Shown here one piece after another: positions 1 to 7,894 of a stretch of DNA of 64,000 nt. Every line of letters starts with the position of its first letter. Position 1 is the first letter of the stretch. Origin of the DNA: Oligoflexus tunisiensis. GTDB lineage: Bacteria; Bdellovibrionota_B; Oligoflexia; Oligoflexales; Oligoflexaceae. The stretch is from the NCBI RefSeq assembly GCF_001748245.1, contig NZ_BDFO01000001.1, forward strand, positions 2,031,345 to 2,095,344. The letters are read 5' to 3'. Below the pieces are notes generated by a model. It was not told the DNA's origin. It made no database searches and saw only the letters and a program-made list of their open reading frames with translations. A program made the position numbers and the translations under genes.

Positions 1-251
1 CGCATCTGGCGTCTGAAAAGAAAAGTATCGTCTTGATTTGGAAGGGGCAGGCATACGTGCGCTCGGCGGCGTTGATGCAGATGCTTCAGATCCTCGATAT
101 GAAGGTTTTGAAAGCTTTCTTCAGGCTGCTCCCCGCCGGCATGCGCGACGGCGCCTATGATTGGTTCGCCCGCAACCGCTATCGTCTATTTGGAAGAAAG
201 AGCCACTGCACCCTGCCATCCCTGAGCGAAAGAGCCCTGTTCCTAAGCTAG
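1..251 (+). CDS. DCC-family thiol-disulfide oxidoreductase-like protein, C-terminal fragment
   Basis: The reading frame is already open at the left edge, from position 3, so only the C-terminal part is present. The last residues match the end of the DCC family (DUF393): a stretch reading ARNRYRLFGRK followed by a cysteine (SHC) and a hydrophobic end. Members normally start with a DxxCxxC thioredoxin-like motif, which would lie outside the window. The in-frame TTG at 33 is internal to the gene, not its start. The gene is probably ordinary host chromosome and does not obviously belong to the phage region to its right. Confidence 0.75.
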   Translation, partial: HLASEKKSIVLIWKGQAYVRSAALMQMLQILDMKVLKAFFRLLPAGMRDGAYDWFARNRYRLFGRKSHCTLPSLSERALFLS

Positions 252-332
252 AAGGGATGCGAGCGGTCTTTGCCTTGCCGTTCCATGTATGCGGTTTCCT
301 GCCTCGCCTAGCTCATCAATATGAGTGAACTG

Positions 333-374
333 TGTCCAGGGAGTGGGCCACCACCGCCGCCCACTCCCTGGACA
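333..374. repeat. Perfect 15-bp inverted repeat between convergent genes
   Basis: TGTCCAGGGAGTGGG (333-347) is exactly reverse-complemented at 360-374 with a 12-nt loop rich in CCACCG. It lies between the convergent DCC gene and the minus-strand gene ending at 449. It could act as a bidirectional terminator, but neither side carries a T-run, so a mobile palindromic repeat or a protein-binding site remains possible. Confidence 0.7.
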
Positions 375-448
375 AAGGTATATAACAGGACTGCCTCCAC
401 CAACACCACCGCTGGGCGGCCTATCTTGATCCAGGTTTAGCTACGTTT

Positions 449-919
449 TCAATTCTCTGGGCCTTGACTTGTCCGTAACCCTTCTTCAAAAAATGCTGCC
501 GAAACAACTTCGATTTTTGGCTGCAGTATTATCTTCGCATCTTCTTTCATGATGGGCAGAACCCCAGGGATAGTGGAGACTGCTGTCCTGGCGAGGTTCT
601 GACTGAAGGCGTGCTGTAGTGTATCAGCTTCAGTATTCGCATAAAAGACAGTTGAATTGCCAGAAGCGATATTCACGGCTGAAAGACTGTGTCTTTTAAT
701 ATTTGCAATATCCGGCTGCAGGTAAATTGGGTCTGATCCGGGCACGGAGTAGCGTATTATCTCGCCATTTCGCGCGGCGTCTTTTAGCGTCATGAGCTTG
801 GATTGATCGGTTTTTACAACTGGTGGCGCGCCTCCGCCAATCCCGCCTCCAAACGTTCCATCAAAGGAAGTGAATATCAGCAGTATGGAAAAAACACACA
901 TCGGTCCAGCATGTTTCAT
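449..919 (-). CDS. Small secreted protein, partner of the HTH regulator at 916
   Basis: A 156-residue protein of unknown function. The N-terminus is a hydrophobic signal-peptide-like segment (residues ~7-20) followed by a glycine run and GGGAPP. The rest is polar, with no catalytic motif or second membrane segment that I recognise, so the product is probably exported. Its start overlaps the stop of the upstream regulator gene by 4 bp (ATGA), which implies translational coupling and a two-gene operon. The same architecture recurs at 23808-24931: signal peptide, GGG-x-PP, about 140 residues, coupled to a related regulator. Outside the leader and glycine region the two secreted proteins show little similarity by eye. 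Confidence 0.65.
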   Translation of the reverse strand: MKHAGPMCVFSILLIFTSFDGTFGGGIGGGAPPVVKTDQSKLMTLKDAARNGEIIRYSVPGSDPIYLQPDIANIKRHSLSAVNIASGNSTVFYANTEADTLQHAFSQNLARTAVSTIPGVLPIMKEDAKIILQPKIEVVSAAFFEEGLRTSQGPEN

Positions 920-1677
920 TTGAATGCTCCTTCAGTCGGATCTTGGGCAGAGTAATTTAAAAACGACTCCGATACCATCGTAAAAACCCAGGTTATGTCG
1001 CCGTGATTTTCCGGATTCTCGATCTCTTCTTTGATATCCCGCTCAAGCTTTCGGATCAAACGGGTTATCCTCGCAGTGGTCTGCTCATTTAGACCCTGAA
1101 CCTGCCAGCACCTTGTAGCGTATTTGTTTTGGCTGCATTTCTCAGGACACATATCATTCAGATGCTTAATGGCAAAGCGATTTGTCCGCTCGTTTATCAC
1201 GGTGTCATTATCAGCCGCGATAACCCTTCCATTCTTATGAGATGCAAGGCCCATGCTAATCAACTTGTCGAGAACTTCCAGGCCAAGTGAGCCAAACCGA
1301 TCTTTTATTTCGGAGTGGGTTGTTCCTATAAGTTTCGTGCAGTAGCTGTAGATACAGAATTCAATGGAATTCTCTGCAATTTGATTCAGCTGGCCCGTAG
1401 CCGGAGCTCCCTCGTGCTTCCTCCAGAGTCGCAGCAGTGAGGCGACGTGTGGTGACAACACGTCGAGTATCTCCAGCATCTCTGGAGTTGAACAAATGAC
1501 CTCGCAGAGAGGTAGAACGGAGTCAGAGGTTGGTACGTTCTTTCCGTGGGAGAGTCTTTGCAGAGTCTTGTACTCCAGTCCAGTCAGCTCAGCTAGCATC
1601 CCCAGCTTGTTTCCAGGCTGTCCCAGCCAACGTTGGATGTACTTCTTAATCAGATCCTTAACTTTTTTTTCTGCCAT
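916..1677 (-). CDS. HTH regulator with winged-helix-like second domain (TIGR02147-like architecture)
   Basis: 253 residues. Residues ~15-55 look like a lambda-repressor/XRE-type helix-turn-helix (LGMLAELTGLEYKTLQRLSHG). A middle region around residue 125-145 reads IKDRFGSLGLEVLDKLISMG, typical of a winged-helix module. The C-terminal region is helical and charged. The middle segment aligns with the protein at 24230-24931 on the pattern IKxxFGxxGLxxLDKL, so the two are homologous. The family name is my inference from domain order and length. It is the first gene of an operon with the secreted protein at 449, and a perfect inverted repeat lies 9 bp upstream of its start codon, suggesting autoregulation. 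Confidence 0.65.
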   Translation of the reverse strand: MAEKKVKDLIKKYIQRWLGQPGNKLGMLAELTGLEYKTLQRLSHGKNVPTSDSVLPLCEVICSTPEMLEILDVLSPHVASLLRLWRKHEGAPATGQLNQIAENSIEFCIYSYCTKLIGTTHSEIKDRFGSLGLEVLDKLISMGLASHKNGRVIAADNDTVINERTNRFAIKHLNDMCPEKCSQNKYATRCWQVQGLNEQTTARITRLIRKLERDIKEEIENPENHGDITWVFTMVSESFLNYSAQDPTEGAFK

Positions 1678-1685
1678 TATATAAC

Positions 1686-1718
1686 CCCATGATGTCCAAG
1701 TTTTTATACCATCATGGG
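1686..1718. promoter_or_regulatory. Inverted repeat upstream of the regulator, candidate operator
   Basis: CCCATGATG (1686-1694) and CATCATGGG (1710-1718) form a perfect 9-bp inverted repeat with a 15-nt AT-rich spacer. Centre-to-centre distance is 24 bp, close to two helical turns, as expected for a dimeric repressor. It lies directly upstream of the minus-strand regulator start at 1677, so autoregulation is the simplest reading. Confidence 0.5.
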
Positions 1719-2400
1719 AAAATCGACATCAAACAAAAGAATGATGTTTGTGAAAAGAGACGAACAGTATAGGGTGTCGGGTGGTGCCACGATCTGTGAT
1801 CGGAGCTACTGGTACGCAAGAGGTTGGAGATGGATCGATGCATTCTTTTGTCACGCTTTCGTGTGCGTTGCAAGCGAGTTCTTCTTAAGCAAAGAAGGTG
1901 CTGCTTCGAAACCGAAGAGAAAGGGTCAGTCCTGGAAACCATCCTGCTGGAGGTTTTCTTCATTTACAGGAGGGTGCTTTTTGAAGCTGAAGAGACGTGA
2001 ATAACTTTGAAAGAGAGAGGGATTGACGTTGAAAGTGAAGGATAAAGCAGAGAGGTTCAGCGGCTACTGGTAATAGCCGCTGAAGTGTTCTGCGAGTGCA
2101 GAAGCAAAAACCTAAATACAAGTAGGTTTTGTATCTCCTGCCCCGCCTTCCAAAGCAAGAAAAATCTAAGAGCAATAGAAGCCGTTCTTCCGATGCGGCA
2201 GGCAAACGTCTGTCGTCTCAATGGATTGGCGCGCGAAGAAAATGTTTTCACGGAACAGAGATTCGCAGCGTTGAGTTCACAGAACACCTTTCATATGGGA
2301 CTCTGGCTTTGGCAATACTCCCTTCTGGCACTTTTACGGATGCTAAACTCCTCCTGAGCTGCACTTCATCGCGCAGCTGCAATGGTCTGGAGGTGACTCC
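1719..2400. other. Long intergenic region before the phage early operon
   Basis: About 680 bases with open frames on both strands but no product I recognise and no good ribosome binding site until 2390. It holds a perfect hairpin at 2056-2084 and a doubtful short frame at 2129-2404. It should contain the promoter of the primase-helicase gene and possibly the left end of the phage region. No attachment site could be recognised by eye. Confidence 0.5.
2056..2084. repeat. Perfect 11-bp stem, 7-nt loop hairpin
   Basis: TTCAGCGGCTA (2056-2066) and TAGCCGCTGAA (2074-2084) are exact reverse complements around the loop ctggtaa. There is no T-run after it on either strand, so it is not a classic terminator. 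It lies about 320 bp upstream of the primase-helicase start and may be an operator or a leader structure. Confidence 0.65.
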
Positions 2401-2404
2401 GTGA
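2129..2404 (+). CDS. Possible small gene translationally coupled to the primase-helicase
   Basis: An open frame of about 91 codons from a TTG whose TGA overlaps the GTG start of the next gene (GTGA). That overlap is common between co-transcribed phage genes. The product would be basic in its first half (KQEKSK, RSRSS) and hydrophobic later. Against it: no clear Shine-Dalgarno sequence, a weak start codon, an overlapping alternative frame (2085-2357), and no recognisable family. Listed only because of the overlap. Confidence 0.25.
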   Translation: MYLLPRLPKQEKSKSNRSRSSDAAGKRLSSQWIGARRKCFHGTEIRSVEFTEHLSYGTLALAILPSGTFTDAKLLLSCTSSRSCNGLEVTP

Positions 2405-5400
2405 GCCATATTCTATCTGAACACTCTTCCGAGCTCGCAGCACTCGCTGCCGAATGCGGTATCGACTGGCACCAGGTCATAGACCTTCGGCCCGGTATCC
2501 ATAAACGCCTGCCGGTCATTGCCAGCAAATACAAAGGCAAGTGTGTCATGTGGATCGATGAAGGAACATCGGCCACTGGCGGCACCTTCATACGTATCAC
2601 CTTTCACACGCAAAAGCATGGCGGGGTTTCCCGGACCTGGGTTTCGCATGGCCGCGGAAGAGGCCCAAGGCTTGCCGCGATTTCCTCGAAAACGAAGAAT
2701 CCGGAGGATGGTGCGAAACGCCGGATCGAGCTTTTCAACGCCTTTAAAACGGCCTTCGCCGCAGCGCCGCGTGCTGATGCCGCACATCCCTATCTGAAAC
2801 GCAAAGGCATTGCGGATCTTGTCACCTCCTTTGATATTCGCGTGCTCAGTGACTATAAGGTATTTGGTCGTGGATCGGTCGAGCCGTGGCTGGCTTTCGC
2901 GCTGCAAAGTCCAAACGGGGAATATGTCGGCATCCAGCGGATCTGGGCAAACGGGTCCAAAAAGCTTTCGACCAGCGCCTGGGATGGACAGTACAAAGGC
3001 GCTCACGCCATCATTGGCGATCCCGAGGCCTCGGCCGTCATCCATATAGCTGAAGGCTTTGCAACCGCCGCCAGCGTTCACCTGGCTACGGGATCGGCAG
3101 TGGTCTTTGCCATCAGCGCCGGGAACCTGGAGCCGGTCGCCTGTCATATCCGGGAAAGGTTTGAAGGAAAGCGCATCGTGATCGTGGCGGATAACGACGT
3201 CCGCCCGACTGGCGAGGAGCACAAGGGGAACCCGGGCGTTTTCAAGGCGCTCGAGGCTGCCCGCAGAAGCCGGACGTCCATTATCGTGCCGCCGGCCAAT
3301 GGAGGCCACCCAACCGATGCGAATGACATCCACCTCAACGAAGGTCTCGAGCGGCTGGCGGAAGTTCTCAAGTCTCCCAAATGCCGGCTGAAACCGGCAG
3401 GGAATCGATCCGCCTTTCTATTGCAGCTCCTTCGATATGCCAGAACCCAGGACCATGACGCCCTTGTTGGAAAGCTCGCCAACGCTGCGAAAGCGGGCTG
3501 GAAGTTTTCGAAGGATGAGCTTGTGAAGGCGGTCAGCGAAGCCACCGAAGGCCGCGCTAGTCCTGGCATGGTTGCCAGGAAAATAGCGGGCGTGATCTGG
3601 GCCGGCGAGAAGGCGGCAAGGGATCTCATGAGTATCCGGACCGCAGACAGGCGCCTGAGCTTTAAAACGGTCCGGCATCCGGCAGGGCATTATATCATCC
3701 CTCAAGAAGCGACAGAGGCAGTTCTGGAGCATTTGGCGAAAGGAGCCATGGTGGTCCTGGTATCACCAATGGGAACCGGGAAAACCGAGATTGTGATTAA
3801 GGAGGCCATGGCACGAGTTCAGCGGGCGGCACTCGTGCTGCCGCGGGTATCCGTTGTGGATGATGCATCGACCCGTCTCTCGAAGGTGAAATACAGTGAA
3901 GTGGGGAAGCGGGACGTGGTTTGGCAGAATCAGCTCATCACCTGCGTCAATTCCCTGGATGCTCCACGGTTCAACTCGAACGGTGTGAACTTTTTTGAAA
4001 GGCTCGACCTTCTTTGCCTTGATGAAGCAGCCCAGACGATCTCCCAGATGGTCCAGCTCGGCGAAATCGAGCGGCGCAAGGGCAATACTCGTGCCATGAT
4101 CAAGGCCGTGAGCACAGCCAAGGCCGTGCTGGTCGCGGATGCTTATGCAAGCGAGTACACAGTCAATGCGCTAAGGAACATGGATCATGGAAGGGAGGTT
4201 GTAGTCGTTGAGGTAAGGCACCCGCCCGAAGTCGAGAAGCATTGGGACATCGATGTTACAGAGTCGCCCGAAGAGGTCTGCAAGGAACTCCTTCGTTGCC
4301 TTGAGTCCGGGGAGAAGTGCCTGCTTGCAACCGATAACAAAAAAATGGCCATGAAGATCGAGCGACTTATCCGCCAGCGCCTCCCGCAGGTTCGCCTATT
4401 GAACGCGCACCGGGATCCGAATCCTGATCAGAAGCGCCTCATGGCCACGGCGTTCTCAAATCCAAACCGGGAATGCGTGAAATACGATGCTCTGATTTAT
4501 ACGCCAGTGATCACGGCCGGGGTATCGATTACGGCGCCGCACTTCACAAGGCACTTTGGAATTTTTTGCGGTGCCGTGAAGGTGACCGACATTCTTCAGA
4601 TGATGGCACGTGACCGGACAGCCCGGCGCTGGCTGATCTCGGTGCGCGGCTCATCGGTCCGCATGCGGCAGCTGGCGGCCGAGGCAGAGAGAAAACTTAT
4701 CGAAGGAGCCACGCTTTATTCTGACCTCAAAATGGCGACCGCTCGGCACGAGGTCGAGTCACGGGACAACCTCCTGCTTTTGACGCTGAACCTTTTGAAG
4801 CTCGGATGTCACAAGGTCAGGATGAAGAAGGATCCTGAGAAACCGGCAAAGGAAATCAGGACGGCCCTCACTGAATTCGGAAAAAAGATCGACGATGAGC
4901 GCATGGACCGGATACTTATGCAGCCCGGGATCAGCGAGAGTGAATACGAAGGGCTCAGACGGGAGTGGCTCCCGACGGACGAGCAAGCCGCAGCCATGAC
5001 CGCCTTTCAGGTGAGAAACCGGCTTTGTGTTGATCTGACCCGGGAAAATATTGAATTCCTCGACAACGGTGGACTCGGGAAAGTGAAGCTCATGGAGGTT
5101 GTCACCTCATCGGATCGCGATGTCGAGCGTTTTGAGTGGAGCCAGGAGGGCGAGGACCCGACAGAGCGCTACCGGGCGGCAGAAAAAAAGGCCGTCCTCG
5201 GCCGGATGTTCCGTGACCTGGGTATCACCCCCTCGTTTGATGGCGAATTTACGCAGGCTGACTCACGTAAAGTGCTTCAGTGGTCCATCGAGAATGCTGA
5301 TCATCTGAACCACCTCTTCAAAGGCGTTATTGATCCTGCACGCCCGCCGCGTGGAGCCACGCAGTTTGTTCAAAAAATTCTGTCATTGCTCGGGCTCGAA

Positions 5401-5547
5401 CTGGGCAAGAGAAAATCCAACGGCCGGATGATCAGGTTTATTGACAAGGCTTCACTCGATAAAATGCTCGAGGTCGTAAACGCCCGCCGCAGTCATGGGC
5501 AGGAATTCATAAAACAATCACCGAAGGCGGTGGCGACTCCACCTTAG
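2401..5547 (+). CDS. Phage replication primase-helicase (TOPRIM plus P-loop helicase)
   Basis: 1048 residues. The GTG start is chosen because GGAGGTG lies 8 nt upstream. The N-terminal third resembles phage/plasmid primase proteins: HPYLKRKG, then a TOPRIM fold with its acidic motif in AEGFATA (~residue 218) and the DxD-type motif in VADND (~265). The middle carries a Walker A motif MGTGKTE (~455) and a Walker B-like LLCLDEAAQ (~537), followed by helicase-like motifs including TPVITAGVS. This matches the replication-protein class that joins a TOPRIM domain to an origin-binding-protein-like superfamily 2 helicase. It probably initiates and primes phage DNA replication. It stands alone and is followed by a strong terminator. 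Confidence 0.85.
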   Translation: MSHILSEHSSELAALAAECGIDWHQVIDLRPGIHKRLPVIASKYKGKCVMWIDEGTSATGGTFIRITFHTQKHGGVSRTWVSHGRGRGPRLAAISSKTKNPEDGAKRRIELFNAFKTAFAAAPRADAAHPYLKRKGIADLVTSFDIRVLSDYKVFGRGSVEPWLAFALQSPNGEYVGIQRIWANGSKKLSTSAWDGQYKGAHAIIGDPEASAVIHIAEGFATAASVHLATGSAVVFAISAGNLEPVACHIRERFEGKRIVIVADNDVRPTGEEHKGNPGVFKALEAARRSRTSIIVPPANGGHPTDANDIHLNEGLERLAEVLKSPKCRLKPAGNRSAFLLQLLRYARTQDHDALVGKLANAAKAGWKFSKDELVKAVSEATEGRASPGMVARKIAGVIWAGEKAARDLMSIRTADRRLSFKTVRHPAGHYIIPQEATEAVLEHLAKGAMVVLVSPMGTGKTEIVIKEAMARVQRAALVLPRVSVVDDASTRLSKVKYSEVGKRDVVWQNQLITCVNSLDAPRFNSNGVNFFERLDLLCLDEAAQTISQMVQLGEIERRKGNTRAMIKAVSTAKAVLVADAYASEYTVNALRNMDHGREVVVVEVRHPPEVEKHWDIDVTESPEEVCKELLRCLESGEKCLLATDNKKMAMKIERLIRQRLPQVRLLNAHRDPNPDQKRLMATAFSNPNRECVKYDALIYTPVITAGVSITAPHFTRHFGIFCGAVKVTDILQMMARDRTARRWLISVRGSSVRMRQLAAEAERKLIEGATLYSDLKMATARHEVESRDNLLLLTLNLLKLGCHKVRMKKDPEKPAKEIRTALTEFGKKIDDERMDRILMQPGISESEYEGLRREWLPTDEQAAAMTAFQVRNRLCVDLTRENIEFLDNGGLGKVKLMEVVTSSDRDVERFEWSQEGEDPTERYRAAEKKAVLGRMFRDLGITPSFDGEFTQADSRKVLQWSIENADHLNHLFKGVIDPARPPRGATQFVQKILSLLGLELGKRKSNGRMIRFIDKASLDKMLEVVNARRSHGQEFIKQSPKAVATPP

Positions 5548-5572
5548 CCAGCGATTTGATCCTCTCCTTCTT

Positions 5573-5603
5573 CCAGGGTCCAATACAAGGGCCCTGGATT
5601 TTT
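5573..5603 (+). terminator. Rho-independent terminator after the primase-helicase gene
   Basis: CCAGGG (5573-5578) pairs with CCCTGG (5592-5597) and is followed by ATTTTT. It lies 26 bp after the stop codon of the primase-helicase gene. Confidence 0.75.
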
Positions 5604-5948
5604 GCGTTCAAAATTCGGAAAGTCACCCGCTGGACCGGGAAAATCATAAACCTTCAGCCACAGCCTGCGAAGCTGATCACTAAGCACAGGAATTTTTTAC
5701 CAATTTCAAAGAAGAGGTTCTCCGAAATCGGGTGAATCGCTCATCAGAACTGAGATGCATGCACCAAACCTCCCTCATTCAGGGATATCCTGGCAATTGT
5801 TGTTTTAATAAAAGAGCGTAAATATCCCTGATAATTCTCATAGAAAGCTAATTGCCATGATGTTGATTATTTCTTTGATGAGGAGTATTTTCGGATTGCC
5901 TATATTCCTCGAATCCACTGATCAGTAAGTCCTTGAGTGAATCAAATC
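5604..5948. other. Gene-free AT-rich stretch with a 10-bp inverted repeat; candidate replication origin
   Basis: No gene seen. TCAGGGATAT (5779-5788) is perfectly reverse-complemented at 5822-5831, enclosing 33 nt of A/T-rich sequence (ttgttttaataaaag). The position next to the replication gene makes an origin or replication-protein site plausible. A promoter for the next operon must also lie here; TATATT at 5901-5906 is a possible -10 box. Confidence 0.4.
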
Positions 5949-6239
5949 ATGACTGAAGCGAAGCAGGCGAAAATCATAATTACCCGATCAGCTGATGATG
6001 TGATCGACGAGGCCTGCTCAAGAATAACCGCTCTGATCAAGGAATACCGGATCGCGTCCGAGGAGTGGCCGATTATGGAAAAGGAAAGCCCAGGGATATG
6101 GAAAAGAATTCAGGAGCTGGAATGGCTTGGTCCTCAATCCTTTGAAGAGACCGAGAGGGGCTGCGAGGCTCTCGTGCTCAACCATGAGCTGATGTTCAAG
6201 CGCAAAGTTTTGAGGCGGACAGCCAGCCACGCTGCATGA
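5949..6239 (+). CDS. Small phage hypothetical protein
   Basis: 96 residues from the ATG at 5949; an in-frame GTG at 5937 is an alternative and neither has a strong ribosome binding site. The sequence is charged and helical (DDVIDEACSRITALIKEYR) with no known motif, signal peptide or membrane segment. It is the first of three small plus-strand genes (5949, 6261, 6496) in the early region and is probably a phage accessory or regulatory protein. Confidence 0.6.
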   Translation: MTEAKQAKIIITRSADDVIDEACSRITALIKEYRIASEEWPIMEKESPGIWKRIQELEWLGPQSFEETERGCEALVLNHELMFKRKVLRRTASHAA

Positions 6240-6260
6240 CGAAGATCATAGGATATAAGT

Positions 6261-6470
6261 ATGAATGATCAGAAACATCACATCTCAAAGGGCGATTTGG
6301 TCGAGATCAATGGTCGCAGGGGAGTCGTCTGTCATGTGACGTCCCAACGCTGCTGGGTCCTCCACGATGAAGATCGGGTCGCCACCGGCTACTCGATGGC
6401 GCGCATCAGGCGATCCTTCCTGAGGTTCGGCATTTATGAAGACCAACTGGTCAAGGCATTTACTGCATAG
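6261..6470 (+). CDS. Small phage hypothetical protein, possible beta-barrel fold
   Basis: 69 residues preceded by AGGATATAAGT. The first half (KGDLVEINGRRGVVCHV) has the spacing of KOW/SH3-like beta-barrels that bind nucleic acids or ribosomal partners; this is a weak structural guess. It lies between two other small genes with short gaps, so it is probably co-transcribed with them. Confidence 0.6.
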   Translation: MNDQKHHISKGDLVEINGRRGVVCHVTSQRCWVLHDEDRVATGYSMARIRRSFLRFGIYEDQLVKAFTA

Positions 6471-6495
6471 GCCTTCTCTCATATGAGGATAACCC

Positions 6496-6747
6496 ATGTC
6501 GTTTGCTGATCTGATTAAGAACTGGCTTGATGCGCATCCGTCCAGAACGTCAGCGCGCCTTGCCAAGCTGACGGAAGTTTCTCCGGCAGAGATCTCTGCA
6601 ATCCTTCGCGGACACACACCATCATTGGATGTTGCTGCCCGCTTAGGATCAGTACTTCCGGTCGAAGCCATAGTCGAGATCGTGTCCCGCTCCAATAGAG
6701 CGCATCAAAAATTTTTTGACAGAATTCTATCAGGAAATGCCATTTAG
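6496..6747 (+). CDS. Small HTH (Cro/CI-like) DNA-binding protein
   Basis: 83 residues. Residues ~15-55 read SARLAKLTEVSPAEISAIL and then HTPSLDVAARLGSVL, the helix-turn-helix pattern of small lambda-repressor-like proteins. GAGG precedes the ATG. Its 3' end overlaps by 4 bp the 3' end of the convergent gene at 6744-7511. It could be a Cro-like early regulator of this phage; no dimerisation domain is evident. Confidence 0.65.
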   Translation: MSFADLIKNWLDAHPSRTSARLAKLTEVSPAEISAILRGHTPSLDVAARLGSVLPVEAIVEIVSRSNRAHQKFFDRILSGNAI

Positions 6748-7511
6748 GTTTTGGAGAATGATGGCAGTACCTTTTCCAATATTTCCGGCAGAGTTCGCTT
6801 GATCAGATTTGATACCCTGTAGTAGTCGCCCAGGTAAAGACCACCCTCTGCCCAGCGAGATACCAAGTGACCAGCTGTCTCGGATTCGGAAGAAATCTTT
6901 TTGACCAGATCATCATAATTGTAAAACCCGCTGGGTGTTTTTATGCCAACGTAACCATCGTCGAGACGTCCGGCTGTAGTTAGGATGAGTTCGATATCCC
7001 CTTTTTTAAAAACATATTTTTTGGCGACATCATAAGCCGAAACCTCTGAGCCGGAAAATCCAAGGTTTTGCAGGAACGGTTGCAGCTTCAATTCGGCGAT
7101 TTTTTTTAGATCGATGCATGAGGGAATGTTAGGAAGCTGTCTTGTTCCGATTGCGTGCAAAATGTTTTCGTCGAAAAGGCCAAGTGCTGTAGTGACGCCA
7201 TCCTCCAATTTCTGGGACCTTAATATGTGAGACGGATCAATCGAGGGATCATTCGAATGAAATGCGAGATAGTCGGTTAGGAAAAAAGTTATCTTGCCAT
7301 CTGAAAATCGAACATTATTTGATTCCATCTTTTGATTATGAGTAAAGCAGATTTCCAGTTCATCAGCCCTATAAGGCAGGAAAATTGTCTCGAAACCTTT
7401 GAAAATGTAGGCCGGCTCGGCTGTAAGTCCTTTTGCACTCATTTGTTCAGATAACCATATTCGAAATTGTTCATGGAGTGGATCGGAGATAACTATCTTA
7501 TCAACTGACAT
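6744..7511 (-). CDS. Hypothetical protein transcribed against the early operon
   Basis: 255 residues of unknown function; GGAGGCC before the ATG supports the start. No signal peptide or membrane segment. The sequence is mixed alpha/beta (RADELEICFTHN, DIELILTTAGRLDDGYVGI). It is the only minus-strand gene in the early region and is divergent from the recombination operon, with a tandem repeat in the shared upstream region. That is the position normally held by a lysogeny repressor or an immunity or exclusion gene. No HTH motif is visible, so a repressor role is not supported by sequence. Confidence 0.65.
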   Translation of the reverse strand: MSVDKIVISDPLHEQFRIWLSEQMSAKGLTAEPAYIFKGFETIFLPYRADELEICFTHNQKMESNNVRFSDGKITFFLTDYLAFHSNDPSIDPSHILRSQKLEDGVTTALGLFDENILHAIGTRQLPNIPSCIDLKKIAELKLQPFLQNLGFSGSEVSAYDVAKKYVFKKGDIELILTTAGRLDDGYVGIKTPSGFYNYDDLVKKISSESETAGHLVSRWAEGGLYLGDYYRVSNLIKRTLPEILEKVLPSFSKT

Positions 7512-7540
7512 GCGGCCTCCGTTTCAGGTTATGTTTTACA

Positions 7541-7564
7541 TCTTATCATCTTATCATCTTATCA
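7541..7564. repeat. Three tandem copies of an 8-bp repeat, candidate operator
   Basis: TCTTATCA is repeated three times without interruption (7541-7548, 7549-7556, 7557-7564), 30 bp upstream of the minus-strand start at 7511 and about 110 bp before the rightward promoter. Tandem short repeats in a divergent control region often bind a regulator cooperatively. Confidence 0.6.
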
Positions 7565-7676
7565 AAATGTGTCTCGCACGTTTTTGTGGTAAATAGATTT
7601 TTCAATCGAAACTTCAGGAGGTGAGAAAATATCGTTCAATCTATGAATGAAAAGTAACTATACCCCTAAGATCACT

Positions 7677-7706
7677 TTGAACCTGACTCATTGTCGACTG
7701 TATATT
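7677..7706 (+). promoter_or_regulatory. Sigma70-like promoter for the leader and recombination operon
   Basis: TTGAAC (7677-7682) and TATATT (7701-7706), separated by 18 nt, match the -35 and -10 consensus at 4 of 6 and 5 of 6 positions. A start of transcription near 7713 would place three hairpins in the untranslated leader. Confidence 0.5.
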
Positions 7707-7747
7707 CACTCTGTAGCGACGCAAGCCGACCTGAGCCGCCGCTACCC

Positions 7748-7894
7748 GGGCCTCCCCTTTGCCGATCCGTTTGGGGAAGGCCCTCAACTACTGAAAGGAA
7801 AGCGATATGACTTTAATCAATGCAATCAAAGTTCCCATCAAGGGATGCCTTTCAGTAGTTCGCATCCCGGGGTCCGTCCCCGGGATCGCTTTTT
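7748..7894 (+). ncRNA. Structured leader: three consecutive hairpins ending in a terminator
   Basis: Hairpin 1: GGGCCTCCCC (7748-7757) pairs with 7773-7783 with one bulge. Hairpin 2: AACTACTGAAAGG (7786-7798) pairs perfectly over 13 bp with 7848-7860, covering the ribosome binding site of a small frame at 7807. Hairpin 3: ATCCCGGGG (7864-7872) pairs perfectly with 7878-7886, followed by CGC and TTTTT, a typical terminator. The layout suggests attenuation or anti-termination before the recombination genes. Confidence 0.55.

Noticed and set aside
2413..3333. 306-codon open frame on the minus strand
   Set aside because: It lies fully opposite the well-supported primase-helicase gene and has a low-complexity, arginine-rich product; a shadow of GC-biased coding sequence.
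7541..7564. Tandem repeat considered as a CRISPR seed
   Set aside because: Three 8-bp units with no spacers; far too short and contiguous.
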